From Marvinbryantia formatexigens (GTDB taxonomy: Bacteria > Bacillota > Clostridia > Oscillospirales > Ruminococcaceae), in NCBI GenBank assembly GCA_021771035.1, contig JAETPU010000001.1, positions 124,001-188,000 on the forward strand: a stretch of DNA of 64,000 nucleotides. The letters are read 5' to 3'. Every line of letters begins with the position of its first letter. The stretch's first letter is position 1. The translations under genes were made by a program, and so were the position numbers. The notes under the pieces were generated by a model. It was not told where the DNA came from. It saw only the letters and a list, made by a program, of their open reading frames with translations, and did not search any database. Shown here piece after piece: positions 16,915 to 24,814 of the stretch.

Positions 16915-17598
16915 CTATTGCGGGACCTGGGCGAAGAATCCGGAATCCGCCAAGGAGACAAAATCATCCCGCGCCACAATGATGTGATCTAAAAGCCGGA
17001 TGTCAAAGGGGCGCAAAACCTCCTGCAGCTTACGGGTGACCGTTAAATCCTGCTCGGAGGGGATGGCAAAGCCATGCGGGTGGTTATGGGATACCACTAC
17101 CGCCGAGGCAGAGCAGCGCAGGGCGAACTCCACAAAATCGCGCAGATTCAAAGACGCCGAATTGAAAGAGCCTTGGGAAATCATTTTATAGTGAAGCAGC
17201 TTGCACTTATTGTCCAGGCAGATCATGTATACCTGCTCCTTGGTTTGCCCGATATATTTTGGGAGCAAGAACTTGCCCAGACTGTCCGAATTATCCAGCT
17301 GAATTCCCACATCTACCTTATCGTTCAGATACGCGCTGCTCAGTGCGGGAATCAGCTTGATAAGCAGCGCCGCGGATTTTCCCACGCCCCGCACTTTCAG
17401 CAATTCCTCATATGGGGCGTCAAACACGTTGGAAAGCGAACCGAAGGTATCCATCAGTTCATGTGCCGTTGTGTTGGTATCCCGTCTGGGAATTACAAAA
17501 AAGAGCAGGAGCTCTAAAATATTATGCGGAGCGAAGGACTTGAGCCCTTCTGCAAGAAACCGTTCTTTTGTCCGTTCCCGGTGACCATCGTGCGCCAA
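16915..17598 (-). CDS. radC: RadC family (JAB/MPN-type) protein
   Basis: 227 residues from a TTG at 17598 (MAHDGHRERTKERF), chosen because GGGGAGAGG sits 6-7 bases upstream and RadC proteins usually start near this motif; the longer reading from 17724 adds 42 residues with no family likeness and enters the repeat. UPF0758 N-terminal helix-hairpin-helix (VRGVGKSAALLIKLIP) and the metalloprotease-like motif SHNHPHG...PSEQD are present. Function is unsettled; despite the name a role in DNA repair is doubted. No terminator obvious below it. Confidence 0.9.
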   Translation of the reverse strand: MAHDGHRERTKERFLAEGLKSFAPHNILELLLFFVIPRRDTNTTAHELMDTFGSLSNVFDAPYEELLKVRGVGKSAALLIKLIPALSSAYLNDKVDVGIQLDNSDSLGKFLLPKYIGQTKEQVYMICLDNKCKLLHYKMISQGSFNSASLNLRDFVEFALRCSASAVVVSHNHPHGFAIPSEQDLTVTRKLQEVLRPFDIRLLDHIIVARDDFVSLADSGFFAQVPQ

Positions 17599-17715
17599 CA
17601 GTCCCTCTCCCCTCGTTGTCAGATGTTCTATTGCCCTATTATACCGGATTACCGCATTCTTGAAAAGGGATTGTGATAGAATCCGGCGATTTTCATTCGA
17701 AAATAGGAGGGAATT

Positions 17716-18055
17716 GTGGTACAATGTTCACGCAGGGCGTGAACATTTTGGAGTTTTGCTCACCGGCCCGAGAAGGCATGGGCGGTGTTTGGCATTGCCA
17801 AACCTCAAAACTCCCCGTTGGTTCAGACTTTGTGGTACAACGTTCACGCAGGGCGTGAACATTTTGGAGTTTTGCTCACCGGCCCGAGAAGGCATAGGTG
17901 GTGTTTGGCATTGCCAAACCACAAAACTCCCCGTTGGTTCAGACTTTGTGGTACAACGTTCACGCAGGGCGTGAACATTTCGGAGTTTTGCTCACCCGCA
18001 CCAGAAGGCATGGGCGGTGTTTGGCAATGCCAAACCGCAAAACTCCCCGTTGGTT
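17716..18055. repeat. 116-bp tandem repeat, three copies, with conserved hairpins
   Basis: Units begin GTGGTACAA at 17716, 17832 and 17948, period exactly 116; copies 1 and 2 differ at 4 sites and copy 3 loses similarity after CCCCGTTGGT near 18052. Each unit holds hairpin A (GTTCACGC AGG GCGTGAAC), an outer stem GGAGTTTTG / CAAAACTCC, and inside it hairpin B (GTTTGGC ATT GCCAAAC). Changes between copies fall outside the arms (for example loop ATT to AAT). Because 116 is not a multiple of 3, the open frames across it switch frame in each copy and are not genes. Confidence 0.9.
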
Positions 18056-18423
18056 TTTATGGAACCATGCTGATTGCGGAGCAGGAACAACAGGACTTCC
18101 CTCCCTGGTTCGGCATCCCGGGGACGCATGAAAACCGACTTGAACCTGCCGATTTTATTGCAGTGAAAATATACGGCGGCGCGGCAGGCGATATTAGCCG
18201 AATCGGAAGCTATCGCAGCTCTCAGAACGTGACTCATCTGGTTCAGGCGTGAAGATGGAAGATTGGGCGTTTCGAGGAAAATACCGATCCGAAAAAAGGG
18301 CGCTGAAACGCCGGGATGTACAGGGGGCGCTTTTGGCGGCGAGCGTTGATACAGGGCGTAAACAGGCAATATCTTTTGACAGCCCAAGGGTCAAGAAAAA
18401 ATGAAGGAAAGGCTGGCTTTTGT
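18056..18423. other. gene-less spacer before rluA
   Basis: No gene or RNA recognised. Open frames here are extensions of the repeat frames. The rluA promoter was not identified. Confidence 0.5.
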
Positions 18424-19383
18424 ATGAAATCCTTTTTGATAACGGAGAATGACAGTAATCAGCGTGTGGACAAATTTTTACAAAAGGCGGTTCCCCGTCT
18501 CCCAAAATCGCTGCTCTATAAGTCCATACGGCTCAAAAAAATCAAGCTCAATGGGAAGCGGTGTGAAATTTCCACCCGCCTTGCCGTGGGGGATACGTTG
18601 ACCCTATATTTAAACGATGAATTTTTTGAGCCCGTAACACAGGATACCGCCTTTTTTTCGGCTCCAGTACAATTAGAGGTTGTCTATGAGGACGAAAACC
18701 TGCTTTTAGTCAATAAACCGGCGGGGCTGGTTGTCCATGAAAGCGATGAAGAAACGGTGGATACGCTCATCAACCGCATTCAGCACTATTTATACCAAAA
18801 AGGAGACTATCTTCCGGAGGAGGAGAATTCCTTCCGGCCTGCGCTGTGTAACCGAATTGACCGCAATACCAGCGGCATTGTCATTGCGGCGAAGAATGCG
18901 GCAACGCTGCGAGTTATGAACCAGAAAATCAAGGATCGAGAGCTTAAAAAGCTCTATCTCTGCATTCTCCACGGAATTCTCAAACAAAAAAGCGGGACGC
19001 TCACCGGGTATCTGCGAAAGGACAGTGAGAAAAACCAGGTGACTGTTTTTGCCTCTCCCCATCCGGGCGCAAAGACTATCCTGACGAAATACCGGATTTT
19101 AGAGGAAACCTCCAGCTATTCTCTGGCTCAGGTGGATCTGCTAACGGGTAGAACCCACCAAATTCGGGCTCATTTTGCCTGGATTGGCCATCCGCTTTTG
19201 GGGGATACCAAATACGGCACCAACCGCCAGAACCGGGCAACCGGCCACCGCTTTCAGGCCCTATGCGCCTATAAGCTGATTTTTGAATTCAAAACGGATG
19301 CCGAACATCTCAACTACCTGAATCACCATGAATTCCAGATCGATACTGAGGAGTTCTACGAACAGTTCTTTCAGCTGCCATAA
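18424..19383 (+). CDS. RluA family RNA pseudouridine synthase
   Basis: 319 residues. N-terminal S4 RNA-binding domain (about 10-70: QRVDKFLQKAVPRLPKSLLYKSIRLKKIKLNGKR), then the synthase domain with the catalytic Asp D146 in NRIDRNTSG, LLLVNKPAGLVVH and GRTHQIRAHFAWIGHPLLGD. I chose ATG 18424 because family similarity begins there; GGAAAGG is 9-14 bases upstream. The longer frame from 18316 adds 36 unlike residues. Modifies uridine in rRNA (RluC/D-like), exact site unknown. Confidence 0.92.
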   Translation: MKSFLITENDSNQRVDKFLQKAVPRLPKSLLYKSIRLKKIKLNGKRCEISTRLAVGDTLTLYLNDEFFEPVTQDTAFFSAPVQLEVVYEDENLLLVNKPAGLVVHESDEETVDTLINRIQHYLYQKGDYLPEEENSFRPALCNRIDRNTSGIVIAAKNAATLRVMNQKIKDRELKKLYLCILHGILKQKSGTLTGYLRKDSEKNQVTVFASPHPGAKTILTKYRILEETSSYSLAQVDLLTGRTHQIRAHFAWIGHPLLGDTKYGTNRQNRATGHRFQALCAYKLIFEFKTDAEHLNYLNHHEFQIDTEEFYEQFFQLP

Positions 19384-19615
19384 CCGGGTTCCATCCTGAT
19401 TGATGCCGTACTTTCCTCTCTGTCAGGGCTGTTTGAGAAGCACAAAACGGATTTGCCATGTATTTTCCCTTTCTAAAAGAGAATTGGATGAAAAATCCCC
19501 GAGCAAATGGGACTGTTCCAGGTTCCGTTTTTCCCTGGCCGCCTGCTTCTTATTCTATAGAAACACCGAAGTTTCTGGCGTTCCCCAGCTTTTCCGGGGG
19601 ATTAATAGCTACAAA

Positions 19616-19662
19616 AAAACCAGCCGCAGCACGGAAGAAATTCTTCCGCTGCGGCTGGTTTT
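19616..19662. terminator. bidirectional terminator between rluA and the mutase gene
   Basis: Arms AAAACCAGCCGCAG..CGGAAGAA and TTCTTCCG-CTGCGGCTGGTTTTA in a 47-base inverted repeat between convergent genes. The rest of 19384-19683 shows nothing. Confidence 0.85.
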
Positions 19663-19683
19663 ATTTCCTACTGTCAATCTGGT

Positions 19684-21096
19684 TTACAGGCCCAGGAAGT
19701 CACGCATTACTTTTGTAATCTTCTCAGCGTCCTCAACGTTGGACTGCTCGCAGAAAATACGGATCAGCGGCTCAGTACCGGAGAAGCGGCAGATAATCCA
19801 TCCGCCATTCTTAAAGTACACCTTGCAGCCGTCCATATAGGAGACTTTTTCCACCTCAATGGGGAATTCCGGCAGCTTTTTCTCCACAAACAGGAGTTCC
19901 TGGAGCTGCTCCTTCTTTTCCAGGCTGAATTTGCAGTCGAACTCGCTCATCTCAAAGGTTCCGAACTGCTGATGAATCTCATCGAGGATTTCCACCAGGG
20001 GCTTGCCGATGACGCAGAGCATTTCCACCAGCAGGCCGGCGGCATAGATACCATCCTTACCGCTGATATGGCCGCGTACCGTCAGGCCGCCGGAGCTCTC
20101 ACCGCCGATGACCGCGTTCTTTTCATCCATCTTTGCAGAGATATGCTTAAAGCCCACGGGAACCTCATAGCACTCCTCGCCGAAGCTTTCAGCCATTCTG
20201 TCCAGCAGATGGGTGGTGGCGATATTGCGCACTGCCGGGCCCTTCCAGCCCTTGAATTTTACCAGGTAGTAATACAGGAGCACCAGAATATCGTTGGGAT
20301 GGATAAAGTTGCCCTTGGAATCGATAATTCCAAGACGGTCGGCGTCGCCGTCGGTGGCGATACCCATATCATATCCGCCCTCCACAACCATCTGACGCAG
20401 ACGAACCAGCGTTGCAGCGGAGGGAGACGGCAGTTTACCGCCAAACAGGGCGTCATGACGGTCATTGATGACATCAACCGAGCAGCGGCAGGTCAGCAAA
20501 ACAGTCTGTAAAGAGGATTTACTTACACCAAACATCGGATCCAACAGGATTCTCAGATTCTTCTCTTTGATCTTCTGCTGATCCAGAATGGCCAAAATGC
20601 TGTCCAAATAGGCATTCATAGGATTGATGTACTCAATCAGGCCAGCTTCCATGGCTTCCTTGAGCTCCGTGCGTTTTACATCGTCATGGGTGATTTTTGC
20701 GATTTCAGCCTCGATATCGTTGGTGACGATTTCAGTGGCATCCCGGCCTCCCTCGGTGAAAACCTTGATACCATTGTACTCCGCCGGGTTATGGCTGGCG
20801 GTAACGGCCATACCATATTTGGCTTTCGTACGTTTTACCTCGAACATAATGATGGGGGTAGGCGCGTCATAGTTGATAATCTGAGACTTGATGCCGTTTC
20901 CAGCAAAGACCTCAGCGGCCCACCGGGCGGCAATGTCCGAAAGGAACCGGCGGTCATAGCCGATAATTACGGTGCTGTCCTGCACACCCTCCCGAATCAT
21001 TTTGTTGACCAAGCCCTGGGTCAGCAGATCGACATTGGACTTAATAAAATCGTCTCCGATGATAGCGCGGAATCCGCCAGTACCAAATTTAATCAT
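19684..21096 (-). CDS. phosphohexomutase (phosphoglucomutase/phosphomannomutase family)
   Basis: 470 residues. Four-domain alpha-D-phosphohexomutase: active-site serine S101 in TASHNP, metal loop DGDADR, sugar loop GGESSGG, phosphate site RFSGTEPLIRI. Converts hexose-6-P and hexose-1-P. ATG 21096 (MIKFGTGGFR) has GGGAGAAG upstream; it overlaps the nucleotidyltransferase stop by 8 bases. With the two upstream genes it forms a kinase-nucleotidyltransferase-mutase operon for activated sugars. Which sugar is handled is not clear. Confidence 0.93.
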   Translation of the reverse strand: MIKFGTGGFRAIIGDDFIKSNVDLLTQGLVNKMIREGVQDSTVIIGYDRRFLSDIAARWAAEVFAGNGIKSQIINYDAPTPIIMFEVKRTKAKYGMAVTASHNPAEYNGIKVFTEGGRDATEIVTNDIEAEIAKITHDDVKRTELKEAMEAGLIEYINPMNAYLDSILAILDQQKIKEKNLRILLDPMFGVSKSSLQTVLLTCRCSVDVINDRHDALFGGKLPSPSAATLVRLRQMVVEGGYDMGIATDGDADRLGIIDSKGNFIHPNDILVLLYYYLVKFKGWKGPAVRNIATTHLLDRMAESFGEECYEVPVGFKHISAKMDEKNAVIGGESSGGLTVRGHISGKDGIYAAGLLVEMLCVIGKPLVEILDEIHQQFGTFEMSEFDCKFSLEKKEQLQELLFVEKKLPEFPIEVEKVSYMDGCKVYFKNGGWIICRFSGTEPLIRIFCEQSNVEDAEKITKVMRDFLGL

Positions 21097-21832
21097 CTGT
21101 CTTCTCCCTTTGCAAAATTGCTTCACAATGCTCCAGGTCCTCAACGGTGTTGACTCCCAGGATTTCATCGTCATCGTAAATGGTATAGGTTCCAATTCGA
21201 CAGCCGTCTTCCATCATCAGCTGCGGAGCGTCTGTCAAATAGTACTCCCCTTGATTATTATTGTTTTTCAGGCGTCCCAGCACATGGAACAGCTTTTTGC
21301 TGTCAAAGACATAGACCCCGACGTTCAGTTCGTTGATGGAAAGCTGCTGGGGGGTACAGTCGCGTTCCTCAACCACTGTGATGAACCCGCCGTCCTGTGC
21401 GCGCACAACCCGCCCATAGGAATAGCCCCGGTTGGAAACGCCTGTCAGGATGGTGCAGTCGTTGTGCTGCTGCCGATGGGTATCCAGCATCTGCCGGAAG
21501 GTCTCCCGCTTGAGCAGGGGCATATCGCCATAGCACACCAATACGGGCCCGTCATAATCCTCGAACAGCGCCCTGGCAACATTGACCGCGTGGCCGGTTC
21601 CCAGCTGCTGCTGCTGAATGGCATACTGGACACCATCCCCCAGATAATCCTGCACCAATTCCCGGCGGTAGCCTACCACAACGGTGACAGCCCGGGGGCT
21701 TAAAAATGACAGGTTGTCCATCACATAGCCAAGAAGCGGTTTCCCATTGGCCTGGCGCAGAACCTTCGGCATATCATGCTGTTCGGAAAGCAGGCGTTTG
21801 CCCTTTCCAGCCGCCAAAACAATGGCTCTCAT
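21089..21832 (-). CDS. sugar nucleotidyltransferase (GlmU N-domain-like)
   Basis: 247 residues, a single nucleotidyltransferase domain: LAAGKGKRL at the start, PKVL, GTGHAV, GDMPLL, and NVGVYVFD. The arrangement GTGHAV/GDMPL is like the uridyltransferase half of GlmU, but the left-handed helix acyltransferase half is absent. Expected to make UDP- (or dTDP-) sugar from sugar-1-P. ATG 21832 has TAGGAGTG upstream; longer readings to 21976 begin in unrelated spacer. Confidence 0.9.
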   Translation of the reverse strand: MRAIVLAAGKGKRLLSEQHDMPKVLRQANGKPLLGYVMDNLSFLSPRAVTVVVGYRRELVQDYLGDGVQYAIQQQQLGTGHAVNVARALFEDYDGPVLVCYGDMPLLKRETFRQMLDTHRQQHNDCTILTGVSNRGYSYGRVVRAQDGGFITVVEERDCTPQQLSINELNVGVYVFDSKKLFHVLGRLKNNNNQGEYYLTDAPQLMMEDGCRIGTYTIYDDDEILGVNTVEDLEHCEAILQREKTDD

Positions 21833-22025
21833 TCGTTTCACTCCTAATTGCCAAACACGGCCGGCGGTAAACTCCGCCCAGCCGCCTTTGGATTTTATCC
21901 CGGCCTGACCGGGCATAAGTTTGTGGAGGAAAGCGCCACAGGGGGTGCAGGCTGTCCGAGGACAGCCCATACCCACCGGTTTGCTTTCGCTCCCAAAACT
22001 TCAGCAGCGTATCAGATGAGAGCGC

Positions 22026-23150
22026 TTAATTTTCGCTATCAATGCTCAGGCCGCGATCCTGGTTGAGGATCATGCCGGGATAGCCAGCTTCCTTGACTGC
22101 TGCCATAATCTCCTCAGCCTTATCCCGGGCGGTGTAGACATACAGGCATCCGCCGCCGCCGGAACCGTTGAATTTTCCGCCGTATGCGCCGTGAGCCAGC
22201 GCAATCTCCAGGATCTTATCGATGATGGGAGTGGAGATTCCCAGGCCGTCCCGCAGGTTGGCCATATGGGCGTTGAGCAACTCGCCCAGCTTTACATCGT
22301 CCACATTGCCGCTCTCGAACATCTCCAGGGCTTCCCGCTGGATTTTGTAGTTGGAGATATTGGCGCGCACCTTCTTCTGATGGAACTCGTCCAGGGTATC
22401 GATATGCTTCTCCAATTCAGGATTGTGATAGAAATCCTTGATGGAGGTGATGCCGTAGGGAGCGAGCTCCTTGAGGGCATCCTGGGTGGCGTATTTGGAA
22501 TCGCCCAGAACCTTGATGGTGTCTTTTCTCTGCAGGGAATCAAAGAGGATGAAGCAGCCCTTCAGGCTGACATCCAATTTCTCCGCGGCAGTTTTGCCGT
22601 CGGCAAAGTTCAGATGTACCAGGCCTCCCAGAGCAGAGGCATACTGATCCATCATGCCGCCGGGCTCATTGAATTCCTCAACCTCAGCCTTCCAGGCCAG
22701 CATTGCCATCTCGGTGGCATCGCCGCGGCCGGGGTTATACAGTTCGGCCAGGGTTTTGGTGAGGACGAGAATCATGGTGGTGGAGGAGCACATTCCCTTT
22801 CCGATGGGGATTTCGGAATCCATGCGGACATTGGCGCCGCCAACGGTATAGCCGGCCTTGCGCAGCACATTGACAACGCTCTTAAAGTAGTCCCGGCTGT
22901 TTTCATATACGATGGGTTTGGAAAGATCCACCTCGTGGATCTCATATTTGCCCTCTGTGTTCTGGGCGCCCAGCTCACCGATGGACTCATCGCGGATTTC
23001 AATATGCAGGATATTATCGTCCCGCTTTGTGGCAGTGGTAGAGAATCTCAGGTTAATTGCGCTGGCAATTACCTCGAGGCCCAGATAATCCTGGTGCTCG
23101 CCAAACAGGCAGATGCGGCTGGGGGTAGAAACCTTCAGTACCTTTTCCAT
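22026..23150 (-). CDS. GHMP family sugar kinase, galactokinase-like
   Basis: 374 residues. GHMP motifs: RICLFGEHQDYLG (galactokinase-type signature), IPIGKGMCSSTTM (phosphate loop), GKFNGSGGGGCLYV (motif 3), plus EEFNEPGGMMDQYASALGG. Should phosphorylate a sugar at C1 to feed the nucleotidyltransferase downstream. ATG 23150 is 8-9 bases from AAAAAGGG, whereas the ATG at 23159 abuts it. The spacer to the next gene is 193 bases and holds a GGCTGTCC-GA-GGACAGCC palindrome (21950-21967). Confidence 0.88.
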   Translation of the reverse strand: MEKVLKVSTPSRICLFGEHQDYLGLEVIASAINLRFSTTATKRDDNILHIEIRDESIGELGAQNTEGKYEIHEVDLSKPIVYENSRDYFKSVVNVLRKAGYTVGGANVRMDSEIPIGKGMCSSTTMILVLTKTLAELYNPGRGDATEMAMLAWKAEVEEFNEPGGMMDQYASALGGLVHLNFADGKTAAEKLDVSLKGCFILFDSLQRKDTIKVLGDSKYATQDALKELAPYGITSIKDFYHNPELEKHIDTLDEFHQKKVRANISNYKIQREALEMFESGNVDDVKLGELLNAHMANLRDGLGISTPIIDKILEIALAHGAYGGKFNGSGGGGCLYVYTARDKAEEIMAAVKEAGYPGMILNQDRGLSIDSEN

Positions 23151-23543
23151 AACTTTCATCCCTTTTTCGTTATTTCACCGTACCGGACTCCCATCCGAGC
23201 GAAACGGTGATAGTTCATCTTCCCGTCCAAACAGCTTGTGGGCAAATTGGACAGTTTCTGATTGTTTGCGCTTCCATTATACAACGAAAAGGCGGGTGAT
23301 AGTTACGTTTTCTTATGATAGAGTTATGTTTTTATATTATGAGGCAAAAAACTCCGCCGTTTTTTCCACCAAAGCCACCGACATTTTTTCTCTGGAATCC
23401 ATGCGGCCTTTTGCTTGATCCCATGGTATAAGAATGGTATGATTACGAAAGAAACGGCTTTTCCTGATTGCCGGCTGCATCCGATGCAGACGGGCCCCAT
23501 TCACAGCTGTGTTTTTAAATTGATAAGAAAGGCAAGGAATTGA
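23151..23543. promoter_or_regulatory. divergent promoter region between GHMP kinase and the CBM9-like/UPF0340 gene
   Basis: AT-rich. A TATAAT on the minus strand (23281-23276, preceded by CGTTG) may be the -10 of the kinase operon; no good -35 is seen. For the plus-strand gene I saw no convincing promoter. No gene. Confidence 0.4.
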
Positions 23544-24743
23544 ATGATGAGGTATTCTGTATTTACTGTCAGCGAACCTGTATGTTGGGAGAAAATCCCC
23601 CATGCCCCTGTAGAAAGCTACACTTGGGGGTGCTCCTACCGTCCCAAGGTGTTTGGGCAGCTGTGCTTTATTCCGGAAAAAGGGTTCCGGCTGAAAATGA
23701 CCTGCTATGAGACTAGTCCCCTGGCCAAGTACGAAAATCCCGACGATATGGTGTGCAAGGACAGCTGCATGGAGTTTTTCGTCAATTTCTTCCCCAACGC
23801 CGCCTCCACAGGCTATCTCAACTTTGAGGCCAATTCCAAGGGGACGCTGCTTTTGTTTTATGGTAAGGATCGCAGCAGCAGAACCTCTGTGCGGGAGATG
23901 GGATTGACGCCGCCCAAGGTCAATGCTTCTGTCTTTGATGATCACTGGGAATATGAAATTGAGATTCCCCTGTCCTTTATCCGTGCTGTCTATGGGCAGG
24001 ATTCCTTTGTCCCCGGAAGCGTTTTAAAGGGTAACTTCTATAAATGCGGCGACGATACCGACAGCCCGCACTACGGCAGCTGGAGCCCCATTGCCAACCC
24101 CACTCCAGACTTCCACCGGCCTGAATTTTTCGGCGAACTGGTGCTGGAGCCCTGGGAAGCGCTGCCCGGTTCCCCCCAAAAGGGAGAGGCGTTTCTGGAG
24201 GGAATTTCCCGGCAGGTGTCCCAGTCCGTACAGGAATTCCTGAGCCAGGCCAAGCTGCAGCCCGGCGATATTCTGGTGGTGGGCTGCTCCTCCAGCGAGG
24301 TTCTGGGAGAAAAAATAGGAACCCACAGCAGCTTGCAGACGGCGACGGCCATCTATGAGGCGCTCTCCCCCATTCTCAAAGAGAACGGCCTGTTTCTGGC
24401 AGCCCAGTGCTGTGAGCATCTCAACCGAGCCCTGATTGTGGAGAAAGCCTGCGCTCAGGCCTATCATCTGGAGCCGGTCAATGTGGTTCCCCAGCCCAAG
24501 GCAGGCGGTTCCTTTGCCAGCTGTGTCTATGAATCCATGGCGGAGCCTGTGGCAGTGGAGAATATCCGTGCGCAGGCCGGAATGGATATCGGAGACACCT
24601 TGATTGGGATGCACCTGCGCCAGGTGGCGGTTCCGGTACGGGTGGCTGTCCGCGAGATTGGGTACGCCCATGTCACCTTTGCCCGCACCCGTGCCAAATT
24701 TGTAGGCGGCGCACGGGCTGTATATAATGAAGAACTGCTGTAA
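23544..24743 (+). CDS. fusion: CBM9/DOMON-like domain + UPF0340 (YwlG, DUF436) domain
   Basis: 399 residues in one uninterrupted frame. Residues about 1-205 look like a family 9 carbohydrate-binding module (RPKVFGQLCFIPEKGFRLKM, CYETSP, DSCMEFFVNFFP, YLNFEANSKGTLLLFYG, FKxNFYKCGDD-type end with HYGSWSPI and ELVLEP). Residues about 215-399 are a complete UPF0340 protein (VGCSSSEVLGEKIGT, CCEHLNRALIVE, GIxLRxVAVPVR-type segment, KFVGGARAVYNEE). There is no signal peptide, so the carbohydrate-like module is cytosolic. Function of UPF0340 is unknown. Followed 71 bases later by the GH35 gene in the same direction. Confidence 0.85.
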   Translation: MMRYSVFTVSEPVCWEKIPHAPVESYTWGCSYRPKVFGQLCFIPEKGFRLKMTCYETSPLAKYENPDDMVCKDSCMEFFVNFFPNAASTGYLNFEANSKGTLLLFYGKDRSSRTSVREMGLTPPKVNASVFDDHWEYEIEIPLSFIRAVYGQDSFVPGSVLKGNFYKCGDDTDSPHYGSWSPIANPTPDFHRPEFFGELVLEPWEALPGSPQKGEAFLEGISRQVSQSVQEFLSQAKLQPGDILVVGCSSSEVLGEKIGTHSSLQTATAIYEALSPILKENGLFLAAQCCEHLNRALIVEKACAQAYHLEPVNVVPQPKAGGSFASCVYESMAEPVAVENIRAQAGMDIGDTLIGMHLRQVAVPVRVAVREIGYAHVTFARTRAKFVGGARAVYNEELL

Positions 24744-24814
24744 CACCGGCGTTTTATTTGAATAGGGCCCGCCGCCCCGTTTTGGGATATCCCACACCGA
24801 AAGGATGATACACC

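Noticed and set aside
17660..18252. Overlapping open frames across the repeats (for example FTQGVNILEFCSPARE-type products)
   Set aside because: The 116-base period shifts the frame in each copy, there are no ribosome sites, and the conservation follows hairpins, not codons.
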